This document shows, piece by piece, positions 17,192 to 26,894 of a DNA stretch of 64,000 nucleotides. The stretch comes from Anaerolineaceae bacterium (lineage in GTDB: Bacteria; Chloroflexota; Anaerolineae; Aggregatilineales; Phototrophicaceae), in the NCBI GenBank assembly GCA_002702065.1, contig NZXX01000001.1, positions 1,488,001 through 1,552,000 of the forward strand, in the 5' to 3' direction. The translations under genes and the position numbers were made by a program. Each line of letters starts with the position of its first letter. The stretch's first letter is position 1. The notes under the pieces were generated by a model. That model did not search any database. It was not told the DNA's origin and saw only the letters and a list, made by a program, of their open reading frames with translations.

Positions 17192-18226
17192 TCAGGCAAA
17201 TACACCTTGCAGATCCAGCTCTTCGGCGAGATGGCAACTGACCTGCCGACCGGAGGTGATCGTCCGCAGTTCGGGGCGTTCCTCCCGGCAGATGTCTTTG
17301 GCAAATGGGCAGCGCGGGTGGAAAACACACCCCTTGGGCAGATCGAGCAGGTTAGGCGGTTCGCCAGCCACCACTTCGCTCAGCCGCCCGCCCTGACGCC
17401 GATTTACTTTGGGTACCGCCTTGAGCAGCATTTCGGTGTAGGGGTGCAATGGTTCGCGCAGCAGATCGTCGCGCGGCCCGGTTTCGACCACTTTGCCCGC
17501 GTACATCACCAGAATACGATCACTCATGTAGCGGATGACGCTCATGCTGTGCGAGACAAAGAGGTAGGACAGCCCCAGTTCCTGCTGCAAGTCCTTGAGC
17601 AGGTTCAGCATTTGCGCCTGAATCGACACATCGAGTGCCGAGACTGGCTCATCGGCAACCACCAGCTTGGGGTTAATCACCAGCGCCCGTGCGATACAAA
17701 TGCGCTGGCGCTGCCCACCGCTGAAGCTGTGCGGAAAACGCTGCAAATGGCCGACGTTCAGCCCCACGTGCTGGATAATATCGGCCACCCGTTCTTCGAG
17801 TTCCTTACCACGTGCGATCCCGTTCACAAGCAGTGGTTCGCCCACGCTGCGCAGAACATTCATGCGCGGGTTGAGCGACGAAAAGGGGTCCTGAAAAATC
17901 ACCTGGACAATCTTGCGAAACTCGGTGTTGTTGCCGCGTCCCAACTTGCCGGGCCGGTACTCTTGCCCCTCATCACGGACGATAATTTCGCCGTCGGTAA
18001 TCTCGTACAGATGCGCGATACAACGCCCCAGCGTGGTTTTGCCGCAGCCACTCTCGCCGATCACGCCCAGCGTTTCGCCCGGCTGTACCACTAAACTAAC
18101 ATCATCTACCGCTTTAATGTGTCCGATCGTCCGGCGGAAAAGCCCGGTACTGTGCAGCGGGAAATATTTTTTGAGATTGTTCACTTCAAGGATCGGCGTG
18201 GCAGTCGTGGTCTGTTGTTGTGCCAT
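17192..18226 (-). CDS. Opp/Dpp-type ABC transporter ATPase (OppF/DppF-like)
   Basis: The 344-residue nucleotide-binding subunit has Walker A GESGCGKTTLGR, signature SFSGGQRQR, Walker B LVVADEP and the C-terminal Cys-bearing segment CVFHPRCPFAKDIC typical of oligopeptide/dipeptide ATPases (oligo_HPY). The start at 18226 follows the upstream stop with GGAG nine bases before it. It pairs with the OppD-like ATPase encoded just upstream. Confidence 0.93.
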   Translation of the reverse strand: MAQQQTTTATPILEVNNLKKYFPLHSTGLFRRTIGHIKAVDDVSLVVQPGETLGVIGESGCGKTTLGRCIAHLYEITDGEIIVRDEGQEYRPGKLGRGNNTEFRKIVQVIFQDPFSSLNPRMNVLRSVGEPLLVNGIARGKELEERVADIIQHVGLNVGHLQRFPHSFSGGQRQRICIARALVINPKLVVADEPVSALDVSIQAQMLNLLKDLQQELGLSYLFVSHSMSVIRYMSDRILVMYAGKVVETGPRDDLLREPLHPYTEMLLKAVPKVNRRQGGRLSEVVAGEPPNLLDLPKGCVFHPRCPFAKDICREERPELRTITSGRQVSCHLAEELDLQGVFA

Positions 18227-18227
18227 G

Positions 18228-19298
18228 TTATTCGACTCCGGGGTTTTCATCGTACAGAATGCAGCGCACCTGATGGCCAGGGCCGACGGTGACCGATGGG
18301 ATGTGTATCTTGTCGCAGACGCCTTCTACCCGTACATCGCACCGGGAGAAAAACGGACAGCCAGCGCGCACTTCATAGGGGCTGGGCAGGGTTCCCTCGA
18401 TTGGCTTCAGGCGCGTTACTTCGCCGTCCACCGTCGGGATCGAGCGCCACAGGGCACGGGTATAGGGGTGCTTCGGCTCGGAGAAAATCTGCTCCACGCT
18501 GCCGTGTTCCATCACCTGCCCCAGATACATCACCACCACTTCGTCAGCCACTTCACCGATCACGGCCAGATCATGCGTAATGAACATTACCGCCATGTTG
18601 AATTCGGCTTGCAGTTCCTTGATCAGCGCCAGAATCTGGGCTTCAATCGTCACATCCAGCGCGGTAGTCGGCTCATCGGCAATTAACAGCTGCGGGTTGC
18701 ACGACAGGGCCATAGCGATCATGGCTCGCTGGCGCATCCCCCCGCTGAACTGGAACGAATACGAATCGATCAGTGTCTCCGCCCTAGGGATACCCACCCG
18801 ACGCAGCAGATCAATGGCACGATCGCGGGCGTCCTGCTTGCTGAACTGGCGCAAGTGCAGCAGCATGGCCTCGGTGATCTGGTCGGCAATCGTGTGCACC
18901 GGGCTGAGTGAGGTCATCGGCTCCTGAAAGATCATGCTGATCTCATCCCACCGGATGGCACGAATCTCTGGCCCGGTCGGGGATAGCTTCGTCAGTTCCA
19001 CCACTTCCTCGCTGCCTGTGCGGTGTTTGCGGTGCAGGCGAATCTCTCCGCCGGAAATCGCACCGGGCTTGGAGATGAGGCGCATGATGGCCTGTGCCGT
19101 GACCGATTTGCCGCTGCCACTCTCACCGATGATCCCAAGGGTCTTCCCCTGATGAATGGCAAAGCTGACACCATCCACCGCTTTGACATTGCCTTCGCGC
19201 AGGCGAAATTCCACTTCGAGATTACGCACCTCTAGAAGCAGATCGGAGGATGCCGGATCATTTTTCACGGTTGAGGGTTGTTCCTCTTCAATCCGCAT
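18228..19298 (-). CDS. Opp/Dpp-type ABC transporter ATPase (OppD/DppD-like)
   Basis: The 356-residue subunit has Walker A GESGSGKSVTAQ, signature FSGGMRQR, Walker B LLIADEP and a C-terminal GCPFFSRCDVRVEGVC motif. I start at the ATG at 19298 (AAGGAA nine bases upstream); the frame extends 17 codons further. In Chloroflexota and Thermotogota, transporters of this type frequently import oligosaccharides rather than peptides, which fits the sulfatase and isomerase neighbours. Confidence 0.93.
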   Translation of the reverse strand: MRIEEEQPSTVKNDPASSDLLLEVRNLEVEFRLREGNVKAVDGVSFAIHQGKTLGIIGESGSGKSVTAQAIMRLISKPGAISGGEIRLHRKHRTGSEEVVELTKLSPTGPEIRAIRWDEISMIFQEPMTSLSPVHTIADQITEAMLLHLRQFSKQDARDRAIDLLRRVGIPRAETLIDSYSFQFSGGMRQRAMIAMALSCNPQLLIADEPTTALDVTIEAQILALIKELQAEFNMAVMFITHDLAVIGEVADEVVVMYLGQVMEHGSVEQIFSEPKHPYTRALWRSIPTVDGEVTRLKPIEGTLPSPYEVRAGCPFFSRCDVRVEGVCDKIHIPSVTVGPGHQVRCILYDENPGVE

Positions 19299-19399
19299 GA
19301 TTTCAGTTTCCTTGTTATCGTTTGTTTCGCGCATAGCACCTGTACACACAAGGGGTTAATTACCCTGCTAAACACCTCACCTGCAAGCCTGAGTCTTCC

Positions 19400-20602
19400 T
19401 CAGTTCATGTACGGGTCGGCGGCATCGCGCAGGCCATCGCCCACAAAGTTAAACAGCAGCACCGTCGCCAGCACACAGACCGCCGGGATCAACAGCCACG
19501 GGATATGGAAAATGGCGAGAATATCGCGGAAGTCCTGCAACAGCACGCCCCAACTGACGGCAGGCGGCTGCATCCCCAACCCCAGAAAGCTGAGGGCGGT
19601 TTCGTACAGGATCATCTGCGGGATCATCAGCGTGACCGACAGAATAAGATGGCTCGTAAAACCGGGCAGCAGATGTGTCGTGATGATGCGTAGATCACTG
19701 GCTCCGGATGCCCGCGCCGCCAATGCATAATCCTCCTCGCGCATGGAGAGCAAGCGCCCGCGTACCACCCGCGCCAGCCCCACCCAGTTCAGCAGCGCCA
19801 GGATCAGCGTGATGGCGAAATACACCTGCAAGGGCGGCCACTCTTTGGGCACAGCGGCTGCCAGCGTCATCCATAACGGGAGCTGTGGGATAGCCCGCAA
19901 GAATTCAATGATACGCTGGATAATGTTATCGACTATGCCGCCAAAATAGCCGGAGATGCCCCCCAGCAGCACGCCGAGGATAAACGTCACGAACACACTG
20001 ACCAGACCAATCGACAGCGAAATGCGCGCACCCAGCACCGTGCGCGAGAACACATCGCGCGCCAGCGAGTCCGTGCCGAATAACCAGATACCTGCACCAG
20101 CCTCTTCCGCTTCCGGACCCAGACCAAACAGCCGGTATTCCGTTTCGATCAGGCCCCACAGTTTGTAGGGTTCGCTTCGGACAAAAAACTGGATTGGATA
20201 GATTTCGTCCCGATTCTCGACGACCGTGCGGCGGCGGGTATCGGGGTCGATCTCGCGTTCGCTGCCATAGACAAAAGGCGCGCGCAGCCCATTTTCATCG
20301 GCGAAATAGATCACCGATGGCGGGGCCTGCTGGAAACCGCGAAAACGGGTGGTGGCGCTGTAGGGGGCGATAAAATCGGCAAACAGCGCGATCAGATACA
20401 GGCAGATGAGCAGGGCGGCAGAGATCAATGCCATGCGATGCTGGCGAAAACGCCACCACATCAAGCGCCACTGCGAGGCGTAATAAAACTCCTCATCGAC
20501 GGTTTCATCCACGCCGACCGGTTTCGGGACGGCCACACTGGCGATGCCATACCGGGACTTGATGCGCTCACGGTTTGCGATCAGGTCGCGATTGTCAATC
20601 AT
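19400..20602 (-). CDS. Opp/Dpp-type ABC permease (DppC-like)
   Basis: The 400-residue inner-membrane protein has a long cytoplasmic N-terminus (about 60 residues), a first helix MALISAALLICLYLIALFADF, and a long extracytoplasmic loop before the transmembrane core. The EAA loop lies in DYALAARASGASDLRIITTHLLP. The C-terminus GDGLRDAADPYMN is diagnostic of DppC/OppC. It overlaps the DppB-like gene by four bases (ATGA), so translation is coupled. Confidence 0.93.
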   Translation of the reverse strand: MIDNRDLIANRERIKSRYGIASVAVPKPVGVDETVDEEFYYASQWRLMWWRFRQHRMALISAALLICLYLIALFADFIAPYSATTRFRGFQQAPPSVIYFADENGLRAPFVYGSEREIDPDTRRRTVVENRDEIYPIQFFVRSEPYKLWGLIETEYRLFGLGPEAEEAGAGIWLFGTDSLARDVFSRTVLGARISLSIGLVSVFVTFILGVLLGGISGYFGGIVDNIIQRIIEFLRAIPQLPLWMTLAAAVPKEWPPLQVYFAITLILALLNWVGLARVVRGRLLSMREEDYALAARASGASDLRIITTHLLPGFTSHLILSVTLMIPQMILYETALSFLGLGMQPPAVSWGVLLQDFRDILAIFHIPWLLIPAVCVLATVLLFNFVGDGLRDAADPYMN

Positions 20603-21594
20603 CGGGATCGTCCTTCATAACGGATACGCGGGTCAAACCACGCCAGCAGCACATCCGAAACCAGCGTACTGATCCAGATCAGCGAGGCGTAAATCAGCAG
20701 GATCGTGCCAGCCAGCACCATATCCTGCACCATGAGCGAATTCAACAGCAGCGGCCCCAGCGTCGGCAGGCCGAGGACGATGCCGATCAACCCCTGCTGC
20801 GAGACAATGCCGTACACCAGCAGCCCCAGCTCACTGATCAGCGGGTTGATGGCGATCTTGACCGGGTACTTCTGCACCAGCTTGCCTTCGGGCAGGCCTT
20901 TGGCGCGTGCGGTGACGACATACTGCTGCCGAAGCTGGTCGAGCAGGTTGTTGCGGACGATACGGATTACCGCGCCGAGGGCAGGCAGGGCGGTGAGCAG
21001 AATGGGCGCCCACAGGTGCTTGGCGGTATCGATTACCTTGCCCCAGCTCCAGGGTTCGCCGAAATATTGCAGCGAGTTAATGCCCAGCGGCACAAAGTCA
21101 AAGAAGTACAGGCTGGCCCATGCGACGATAATCGCCAGCAGCCATCCCGGCGCACCCAGGCCGATAAACGCCAGAAACGTGATGATGTAGTCAAATGGTG
21201 AATACTGGTGTGTCGCGGAATAGACCCCAAGGGGTATCGCCAGCCCCACCGCGAGCACAAATGCCGAAATGCCGATGACCGCTGTATAAGGGATGGTCTC
21301 GCTGAGGACATCGAGATTGCTGCGGCCTTCAACGGATTGCCCCAAATCGCCACGCACCAGCACATTCTCGATCCAGCGCAGGTAGCGTGTCAGAAAGGGA
21401 TCATCCAGCCCCCACTGCTGGCGCATGCGCGCGATGGCTGCGTCATCAACTTCCAGATTTTGCGCCCGGAAGGCGATCAACTGGTTGCTGACCACGTCGC
21501 CCGGCGGCAGTTCCACCAGAAAGAAGGTAATGATCGACAGCAATATCCACAGCGGAATCATCGTCGCGATACGTCTGAGAATGTAGCCTTGCAT
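20599..21594 (-). CDS. Opp/Dpp-type ABC permease (DppB-like)
   Basis: The 331-residue inner-membrane protein begins MQGYILRRIATMIPLWILLS, the typical DppB start. It has a periplasmic loop with MRQQWGLDDPFLTRYLRWI and DLGQSVEGR, and the EAA-type loop in YVVTARAKGLPEGKLV. A GGGAGA site lies ahead of the ATG. Permease partner of the DppC-like protein. Confidence 0.93.
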   Translation of the reverse strand: MQGYILRRIATMIPLWILLSIITFFLVELPPGDVVSNQLIAFRAQNLEVDDAAIARMRQQWGLDDPFLTRYLRWIENVLVRGDLGQSVEGRSNLDVLSETIPYTAVIGISAFVLAVGLAIPLGVYSATHQYSPFDYIITFLAFIGLGAPGWLLAIIVAWASLYFFDFVPLGINSLQYFGEPWSWGKVIDTAKHLWAPILLTALPALGAVIRIVRNNLLDQLRQQYVVTARAKGLPEGKLVQKYPVKIAINPLISELGLLVYGIVSQQGLIGIVLGLPTLGPLLLNSLMVQDMVLAGTILLIYASLIWISTLVSDVLLAWFDPRIRYEGRSR

Positions 21595-21630
21595 GGCGTG
21601 TTCTATCTCCCAAACAAAATGCGAAAGGTG

Positions 21631-21775
21631 CGGGCTGGTTGGGTTGGCTACAGCATGGTTCGCAGGGCTAACGCGAAGGTTGACCCTTATGACTCAGCTT
21701 TTACCAGCACGATGCCGGTGTATGGGGCACAGCGTACCATGCCCCTCCAAACACAGGTGATCGGCAACCAGCCCG
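21631..21775 (-). other. Intercistronic hairpins between binding-protein and permease genes
   Basis: GGGGCA (21724-21729) pairs with TGCCCC (21740-21745). Around it CGGGCTGGTTG (21631-21641) is perfectly complementary to CAACCAGCCCG (21765-21775). No T tract follows. The likely role is to protect the binding-protein message or limit read-through into the permease genes. Confidence 0.5.
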
Positions 21776-21785
21776 ACAAAGTTAC

Positions 21786-23669
21786 TTACGATTGCGGTGT
21801 CATGTAGTAAAGCTGCTCACCAGCCCGTGAAGCACCCATCTGCGTACCGGCGGTTGCCACGTTGCCGAAGTCCGCATTGAAGATGGTGGGCCGCAGCACA
21901 TTCTGGATCATCGGCAGCACCCACATGTTGTCATAGTGAATCTGGAACAATTCGTCGACCAGCGCCAGATCTTCTTCAGAGTAGGGCAGGGTGGATTTGC
22001 GCTCGTTGAGAATTTCGTACAGGCGCTTGAACTCGGCTGGCGGCTCGGTTCCGCTTTCGCCACCGGTATCCAGCCATTCCCGCCACGAAGAACACCACAC
22101 GTCACTGCCGACATATTCCTGATTGAAGCCCGGCGCCCACTGGTACGACTGAATCCAGTAGATGGAGGACTGCGTTTCGTTGTTCAGGATACGCTCGTTC
22201 ATCACGTTGGGGTCTTGCTGGCGCAGTTCGGCGCGGATGCCGACGAACGACAGATGGTCGATGATAAGTTCACCCACGGGGATCATGTCCGTGCGAACCG
22301 GCGCGGCTTCGATAAACAGCGTGAACGGGCTGCCATCCGGGGCGAGGCGCATTCCCTCACCATCGAACTGATCCATGCCCATTTCATCCAGCAGCTGCTC
22401 GGACAAGTCGGGGTCGAATTCCGACGGAATCCATGTCGGCAGTTCACCCAGGCCGAGGTACATCACGTCGATGATTTCCTCGCGGTCGATGGCGTGGCTG
22501 ACAGCCTGACGGAAGCGAACATCGTCTGCAACGGTCAGATACGCGGGGTCCGCATTGCATGTCTGAATGTAAAGTGCGGTCGGGTCGGCATGCAGGATCA
22601 GCGGGATCGTCACGAAGCCGCCGGATTCTTCATTTTCGCGGTACAGGGGGTAGTTGGTATAGTCCGTCCCGTACAGGAAGTCGATGTCGCCCGACAGCAC
22701 ACCCAGGTTCACCAGCTCGCCATCACCAAAGACCTGCGCGACCAGACGGTCAAGGTAAGGCAGTTGCTTGCCTTCGGAATCGACCTTCCAGTAGTAGGGG
22801 TTGCGTTGCATGATCGTGCCGGATTCGGAAACCTCGGTCACGAGCCAGGGGGTCAACTGTGGGAAGCCGATACATTTTTCCTGCATGATCTGGTTCTGTA
22901 AGCAGTCGGTGTTGTTGAACAGGGTCGGCCAGTCTTCAGCCGTCAGACCTTCTGCTTCCAGTGCAGCGCTCAGTTCATCGGCATCGGCGTAGGTGGGGTG
23001 GAACTGTGCCAGATAGTGCTTGGGTTTGATAATGTCGTTGTACGATGCCCACCCGGTAATCGCCAGATCGCGCAGGATACCGCCGGATGGCATATCGAAC
23101 GTCAGGCTGAAGGTGTTGTCGTCGATCACTTCAAATGTCGCCGGGGTGCCCGCCGCCGATTTGAACTTGTTGGGGAACGGCGCGTAGTCGGCATTGTTGT
23201 GCAGGTCTTCAAAAACGAAGGCCACGTCTTCGGTGGTGACGGGTTCACCGTCGGACCATTTCAAACCTTCGCGCAGTGTGAATGTAAACACCGTCGCATC
23301 GTCGTTGACCTCGAAGCTTTCGGCGATATTGCCGTAAAAGCCTTCAACGTCGATGCCTGGGGCGGCGATCAGCGGCTCGATGTTCATCACATACAGTTCG
23401 CCGGAAAGACCAAAAGCACTGGTGAAAGCGGTTTGCAGTGTGCCGCCATGTGTGCCCGGTGTCCAGTCTGGCAGGTCTTCTTCGGTCAACAGCACACCGG
23501 CTTCGACGACCAGCGGATTTGCGGGCAGCCGTTCTTCCAGGGGCGGCAGATTACCCGCGTCAACTTCACCCTGAAGCGGATCCAGGTTATCCTGTGCCAG
23601 TGTTGAACCGGCGAAGGACGCCAGCACAAGCAGCAGCACCGAGACTATCATCATAGACTTGCGTAACAT
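21786..23669 (-). CDS. Family 5 extracellular solute-binding protein (Opp/Dpp type)
   Basis: The 627-residue exported protein has a Sec signal peptide (SMMIVSVLLLVLASFAGSTLAQ, about residues 5-26). It shows SBP_bac_5 features: FTFTLREGLKWSDGEPVTTEDV, LYIQTCNADPAYLTVADDVRFRQAVSHAIDRE and a C-terminal IHYDNMWVLPM. No lipobox is seen. GAGGAGAAATAGC precedes the ATG. It is the receptor for the DppBCDF-like transporter. Given the flanking sulfatase and sugar isomerase, the ligand may be a sulfated oligosaccharide rather than a peptide; this is inference. Confidence 0.9.
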   Translation of the reverse strand: MLRKSMMIVSVLLLVLASFAGSTLAQDNLDPLQGEVDAGNLPPLEERLPANPLVVEAGVLLTEEDLPDWTPGTHGGTLQTAFTSAFGLSGELYVMNIEPLIAAPGIDVEGFYGNIAESFEVNDDATVFTFTLREGLKWSDGEPVTTEDVAFVFEDLHNNADYAPFPNKFKSAAGTPATFEVIDDNTFSLTFDMPSGGILRDLAITGWASYNDIIKPKHYLAQFHPTYADADELSAALEAEGLTAEDWPTLFNNTDCLQNQIMQEKCIGFPQLTPWLVTEVSESGTIMQRNPYYWKVDSEGKQLPYLDRLVAQVFGDGELVNLGVLSGDIDFLYGTDYTNYPLYRENEESGGFVTIPLILHADPTALYIQTCNADPAYLTVADDVRFRQAVSHAIDREEIIDVMYLGLGELPTWIPSEFDPDLSEQLLDEMGMDQFDGEGMRLAPDGSPFTLFIEAAPVRTDMIPVGELIIDHLSFVGIRAELRQQDPNVMNERILNNETQSSIYWIQSYQWAPGFNQEYVGSDVWCSSWREWLDTGGESGTEPPAEFKRLYEILNERKSTLPYSEEDLALVDELFQIHYDNMWVLPMIQNVLRPTIFNADFGNVATAGTQMGASRAGEQLYYMTPQS

Positions 23670-23731
23670 TAGCTATTTCTCCTCACAAGAAATCGTTAAT
23701 ACACCCTAAGTTTGTCGGACAATGTGTATGG

Positions 23732-25078
23732 TTAACCTCCTTTAATGCTCGCATGCTCAGAAAAAACACGGTCAAACGCTTCTCGCAGGTTTTTCATTAA
23801 GGCATGGTGCTGCGGGTCGCCTGCGGCATTGCGCATTTCACCAGGGTCGGTAAGCAGGTCAATGAGCTGTTCTCGATGGGCGCCCTCATCGTGCAGCATG
23901 TATTTGTAACGTTCGGTGACGATCATGCGACCGATTTCACTTTCGACCGGCAGGGCGGTGCGCCAGTGCTCGACGGGCTGGCCTTCGATCAGTGGGCGCA
24001 GGCTTGCCCCCTGCACATCGTCCGGCGGTGCGACCCCGGCATAATCACACAGGGTCGGCAGCAGATCGAGGCCGTTGGAAACCAGATGCGTATCGACAAA
24101 GCCGGTATGCTGCATGCCGGGCGCGGCAATCAGCAGCGGAATGCGGCTGGCCTCCTCGTAGAAAGCTGTCTTGTGCTCCATGCGGTGGCTGGCGTCCATA
24201 TCCCCATGATCGCTCGTGAAGATGACCAGCGTATTCTGGGCGTGGCTGCTATCCTGAAGCGCCTGCAACACGTGCCCGATCTGGGCGTCCACACGCTCGG
24301 TCAGGCGGGCATACACCCAGCGGTGCAGTCGCCAGCGTTCTTCATCATAATACGCGCGGGCCTTGCGCTTGAAGGGGCTGCGGGCCTGCATCTGGCTGAT
24401 GGCTTCCGGTTCATCGGTCTGGATTTCGTAATTCGCAGGTAGCGGCGGACAGTGCCACGCGAAGAAGTCATCACGGTCGAAGGCTTTCGCCAGGCGCAGC
24501 GCAGCATCCACCTCCTGCAATTCGATCCGGTCCGGCTGCGAGAGCCGCTTCTCCGACTCGGTCTCGGCGAAGTCGCGGATGGCCATGTGGCAGATGTCAT
24601 GCGGGTTGATGAATGACGCGACCAGGAAAAATGGCTGGTCGTGCGGCTGTGCCAGGAAGTCGGCACAGGTATCCGCCAGGGCATCGCGCTCGTCGCTGCT
24701 AATCGTATCGAACCCTAAGTCTTCAGGTGTCAGCCCCTTGGGTAGATGGACTTTACCCCCATACGCCGTTTTGTAACCTGCATTGCGCAGCAGCCAGCCC
24801 AGCCCATTCTGCCGGATGTGATGAGGGATAGCGTCAATATGGTTGTCGGTATTGTTGCGCAGCCTGATCGCACTTGGCAGACGCCCGGTCATCAGGCTAA
24901 AGCGCGATGGCACACACATCGGGTTACCGCAGTAAGCGCGTTTGAACTGAATCCCGCGTGCTGCGATGCTGTCCATGCCGGGCGTACTGACATAGCGGTT
25001 GCCAGCGGCACTCAGCATCGTCGCACTTTGCTGGTCGGTGAAAATAAACAGGATGTTGGGGCGTTGTGGTTGTGTCAT
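23732..25078 (-). CDS. Sulfatase (Cys-type)
   Basis: The 448-residue protein begins with ILFIFTDQQSATM, the metal-binding strand. CVPSRFSLMTG carries Cys 55, the formylglycine precursor, in the C-x-P-S-R signature, and VIFTSDHGDMDASHRMEHK carries the second metal site. No signal peptide is visible, so it is probably cytoplasmic. It overlaps the upstream regulator gene by four bases, so the two are translationally coupled. It resembles the first sulfatase in architecture but differs strongly in sequence, so it probably cleaves a different sulfate ester. Confidence 0.92.
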   Translation of the reverse strand: MTQPQRPNILFIFTDQQSATMLSAAGNRYVSTPGMDSIAARGIQFKRAYCGNPMCVPSRFSLMTGRLPSAIRLRNNTDNHIDAIPHHIRQNGLGWLLRNAGYKTAYGGKVHLPKGLTPEDLGFDTISSDERDALADTCADFLAQPHDQPFFLVASFINPHDICHMAIRDFAETESEKRLSQPDRIELQEVDAALRLAKAFDRDDFFAWHCPPLPANYEIQTDEPEAISQMQARSPFKRKARAYYDEERWRLHRWVYARLTERVDAQIGHVLQALQDSSHAQNTLVIFTSDHGDMDASHRMEHKTAFYEEASRIPLLIAAPGMQHTGFVDTHLVSNGLDLLPTLCDYAGVAPPDDVQGASLRPLIEGQPVEHWRTALPVESEIGRMIVTERYKYMLHDEGAHREQLIDLLTDPGEMRNAAGDPQHHALMKNLREAFDRVFSEHASIKGG

Positions 25079-26790
25079 GAGGCCTGCCCATCTTGTGGAT
25101 AATGCTGGTTGATATTGCGCGCATCGAGGAAAACGTGATCCACATAGACTGCAGGCGGGACCGATTCGCCACGCAGCACCTGCTGGGCGATAGCCATCAA
25201 CTGTTCACCATAGCGCTCCGGCCAGAAAGCGGTCGCACCGATCAGCGGCGATCCCTTGCGGCGAATTTCGGCCCGCACCTGCCGGTCTGCCCCTTGACTG
25301 ACAATCGCCAGATTATTCTCGCGCCCCAGTTTGTAGGCTGCCCGCAGTGCGCCCATCGTCGTGTTGTCGTTGAAGGACAAAATCGCCACTCTGTAATTGG
25401 CTGGCAGATCATTCAATACGGTCGTGACCTGTTCTTCGAACGAATCGGCGGTGGTCCCACCGTTGATGTAGGAGATCGTGCCTGATGGCAGTGCGCCAAG
25501 CTGCTCTTGCAGCCCCTCGACCTGCCCTCGGATGCGCGCCGCAGGCAGTGACCCGGCCAGCATGTGTTGCAGGACGAGGACATAATCCACCTGACCGCCC
25601 CAGTGATCCATGATCCACCGGGCCAGCGCCACGCCTGCCATGTGCCCGGAGCGGTAATTGTCGACGCCGAAATAGGTCGCGCCAACCATCGGAATATCGA
25701 CGGCAATCACCGGGATATTGGCCGCGTGAAATTTGCTGGCGACCGCGCCGCCGACCTGCTCATTGATCTGGTACTCGATGGCGAGATGCACACCCTCGGC
25801 GACCAGTTGATCAGCCACCTTCAGCGCGACTTCGGCATCCAGCCGGTTGTCCGCCATCACCAGATCGACATTGCCCAACCTGCGTGCCGCTTCTTCAAGG
25901 CCGTGTCGTACTTCCAGCGCAAATATGCTCTGGTCTTCGCCCAGATTCGCAAAGCCGATCTGTAAATGACCTTCGGACTGGCGAATGGGTGAAAACGTGG
26001 AGACGGTGGTTTCGCCACAGATAGTCACGGATACACCGGCTCGCTGAAGCTCATGAACAACTGGCTGCTCTACTGTCTGGTCGGTAAGAACATGCGCGAT
26101 CTGATCGATTGAGGCAAACGCCGCAAGGTCCGTCTTGCCGAATTTGCTGGCATCCACCAGCGCCACGACCTGATCGGCAGAGGCGACCATCTGGCGTTTC
26201 ATCTGGGCGACCTGGAGATTGTTCTGTGTCATGCCCAGGGTGAGCGAAAAGCCCGTGCACGACAAAAACGCCGATTTAATGTACAGGTCACGCAGGTTGC
26301 GTTCGCCCAGCGCGCCAATGACGGAAGCGCCGCGGTTGTGCATGATGCCGCCGAGCAAAATAATGGTGTGAACGTCTTCCTGAGCTAGCGACAGCGCGGT
26401 TTCGACGCCATTGGTGACGATGGTGAGATGACGATAGTCGCGCAGATAGGGGATCATGTGGATGGTGGTCGTGCTATCATCCAGCAGAATGGAGTCGCCG
26501 TCGGTTATCATCTCGGCTGCCCGCCGCGCGATACGATATTTGGCAGTTTCGTTGACCTGGGCTCGTTCTGCCAGCGTCGGACTGAGGAAATTGTAGGCTT
26601 CCTTGAGCACCGCGCCGCCACGAATGCGCTCGACATAACCCTCTTCTTCGAGAATGTCCAGATCGCTGCGGATGGTGACATGGGAAACACCAAGCGCCTC
26701 CGCCAGATCAGCCACCTTCGCGCTGGAATGTTGGCGCATGATTTTCATAATCGCCTGATGGCGTTCATGCGTCGTCAACGACTCACGCAT
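25075..26790 (-). CDS. DeoR-family regulator fused to a periplasmic-binding-type sugar domain
   Basis: The 571-residue regulator has three parts. Residues 5-60 are a DeoR helix-turn-helix (VADLAEALGVSHVTIRSDL...GYVERIRGGAVL). Residues 75-260 are a DeoRC sugar-phosphate sensor domain (DGDSILLDDSTTT, TIVTNGVETA, HTIILLGG). Residues 276-571 are a periplasmic-binding-protein-like domain of the LacI/RbsB kind (LQIGFANLGEDQSIFALEV, VIAVDIPMVGATYFGVDNYRSG, RVAILSFNDNTTMGAL). No signal peptide is present, so both sensors are cytoplasmic. Typical DeoR proteins stop near 255 residues. I use the ATG at 26790; 27 more codons are open upstream. It leads the sulfatase and transporter operon. Confidence 0.88.
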   Translation of the reverse strand: MRESLTTHERHQAIMKIMRQHSSAKVADLAEALGVSHVTIRSDLDILEEEGYVERIRGGAVLKEAYNFLSPTLAERAQVNETAKYRIARRAAEMITDGDSILLDDSTTTIHMIPYLRDYRHLTIVTNGVETALSLAQEDVHTIILLGGIMHNRGASVIGALGERNLRDLYIKSAFLSCTGFSLTLGMTQNNLQVAQMKRQMVASADQVVALVDASKFGKTDLAAFASIDQIAHVLTDQTVEQPVVHELQRAGVSVTICGETTVSTFSPIRQSEGHLQIGFANLGEDQSIFALEVRHGLEEAARRLGNVDLVMADNRLDAEVALKVADQLVAEGVHLAIEYQINEQVGGAVASKFHAANIPVIAVDIPMVGATYFGVDNYRSGHMAGVALARWIMDHWGGQVDYVLVLQHMLAGSLPAARIRGQVEGLQEQLGALPSGTISYINGGTTADSFEEQVTTVLNDLPANYRVAILSFNDNTTMGALRAAYKLGRENNLAIVSQGADRQVRAEIRRKGSPLIGATAFWPERYGEQLMAIAQQVLRGESVPPAVYVDHVFLDARNINQHYPQDGQAS

Positions 26791-26894
26791 AGCAGAACCA
26801 ACGGCGGGCTTGCGGCGTGCGTGGGGGTGGCGCATATATCGTTGTGAGTGCGGTGGATACTGTCTCAACAAGCAATTTAGGTTTTCTTAAAACA

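Noticed and set aside
17180..18094. 304-codon plus-strand frame opposite the OppF-like ATPase
   Set aside because: The minus strand has Walker A, signature and Walker B motifs; this frame has none.
21936..22901. 321-codon plus-strand open frame opposite the family 5 receptor
   Set aside because: Shadow of a well-supported receptor gene on the minus strand.
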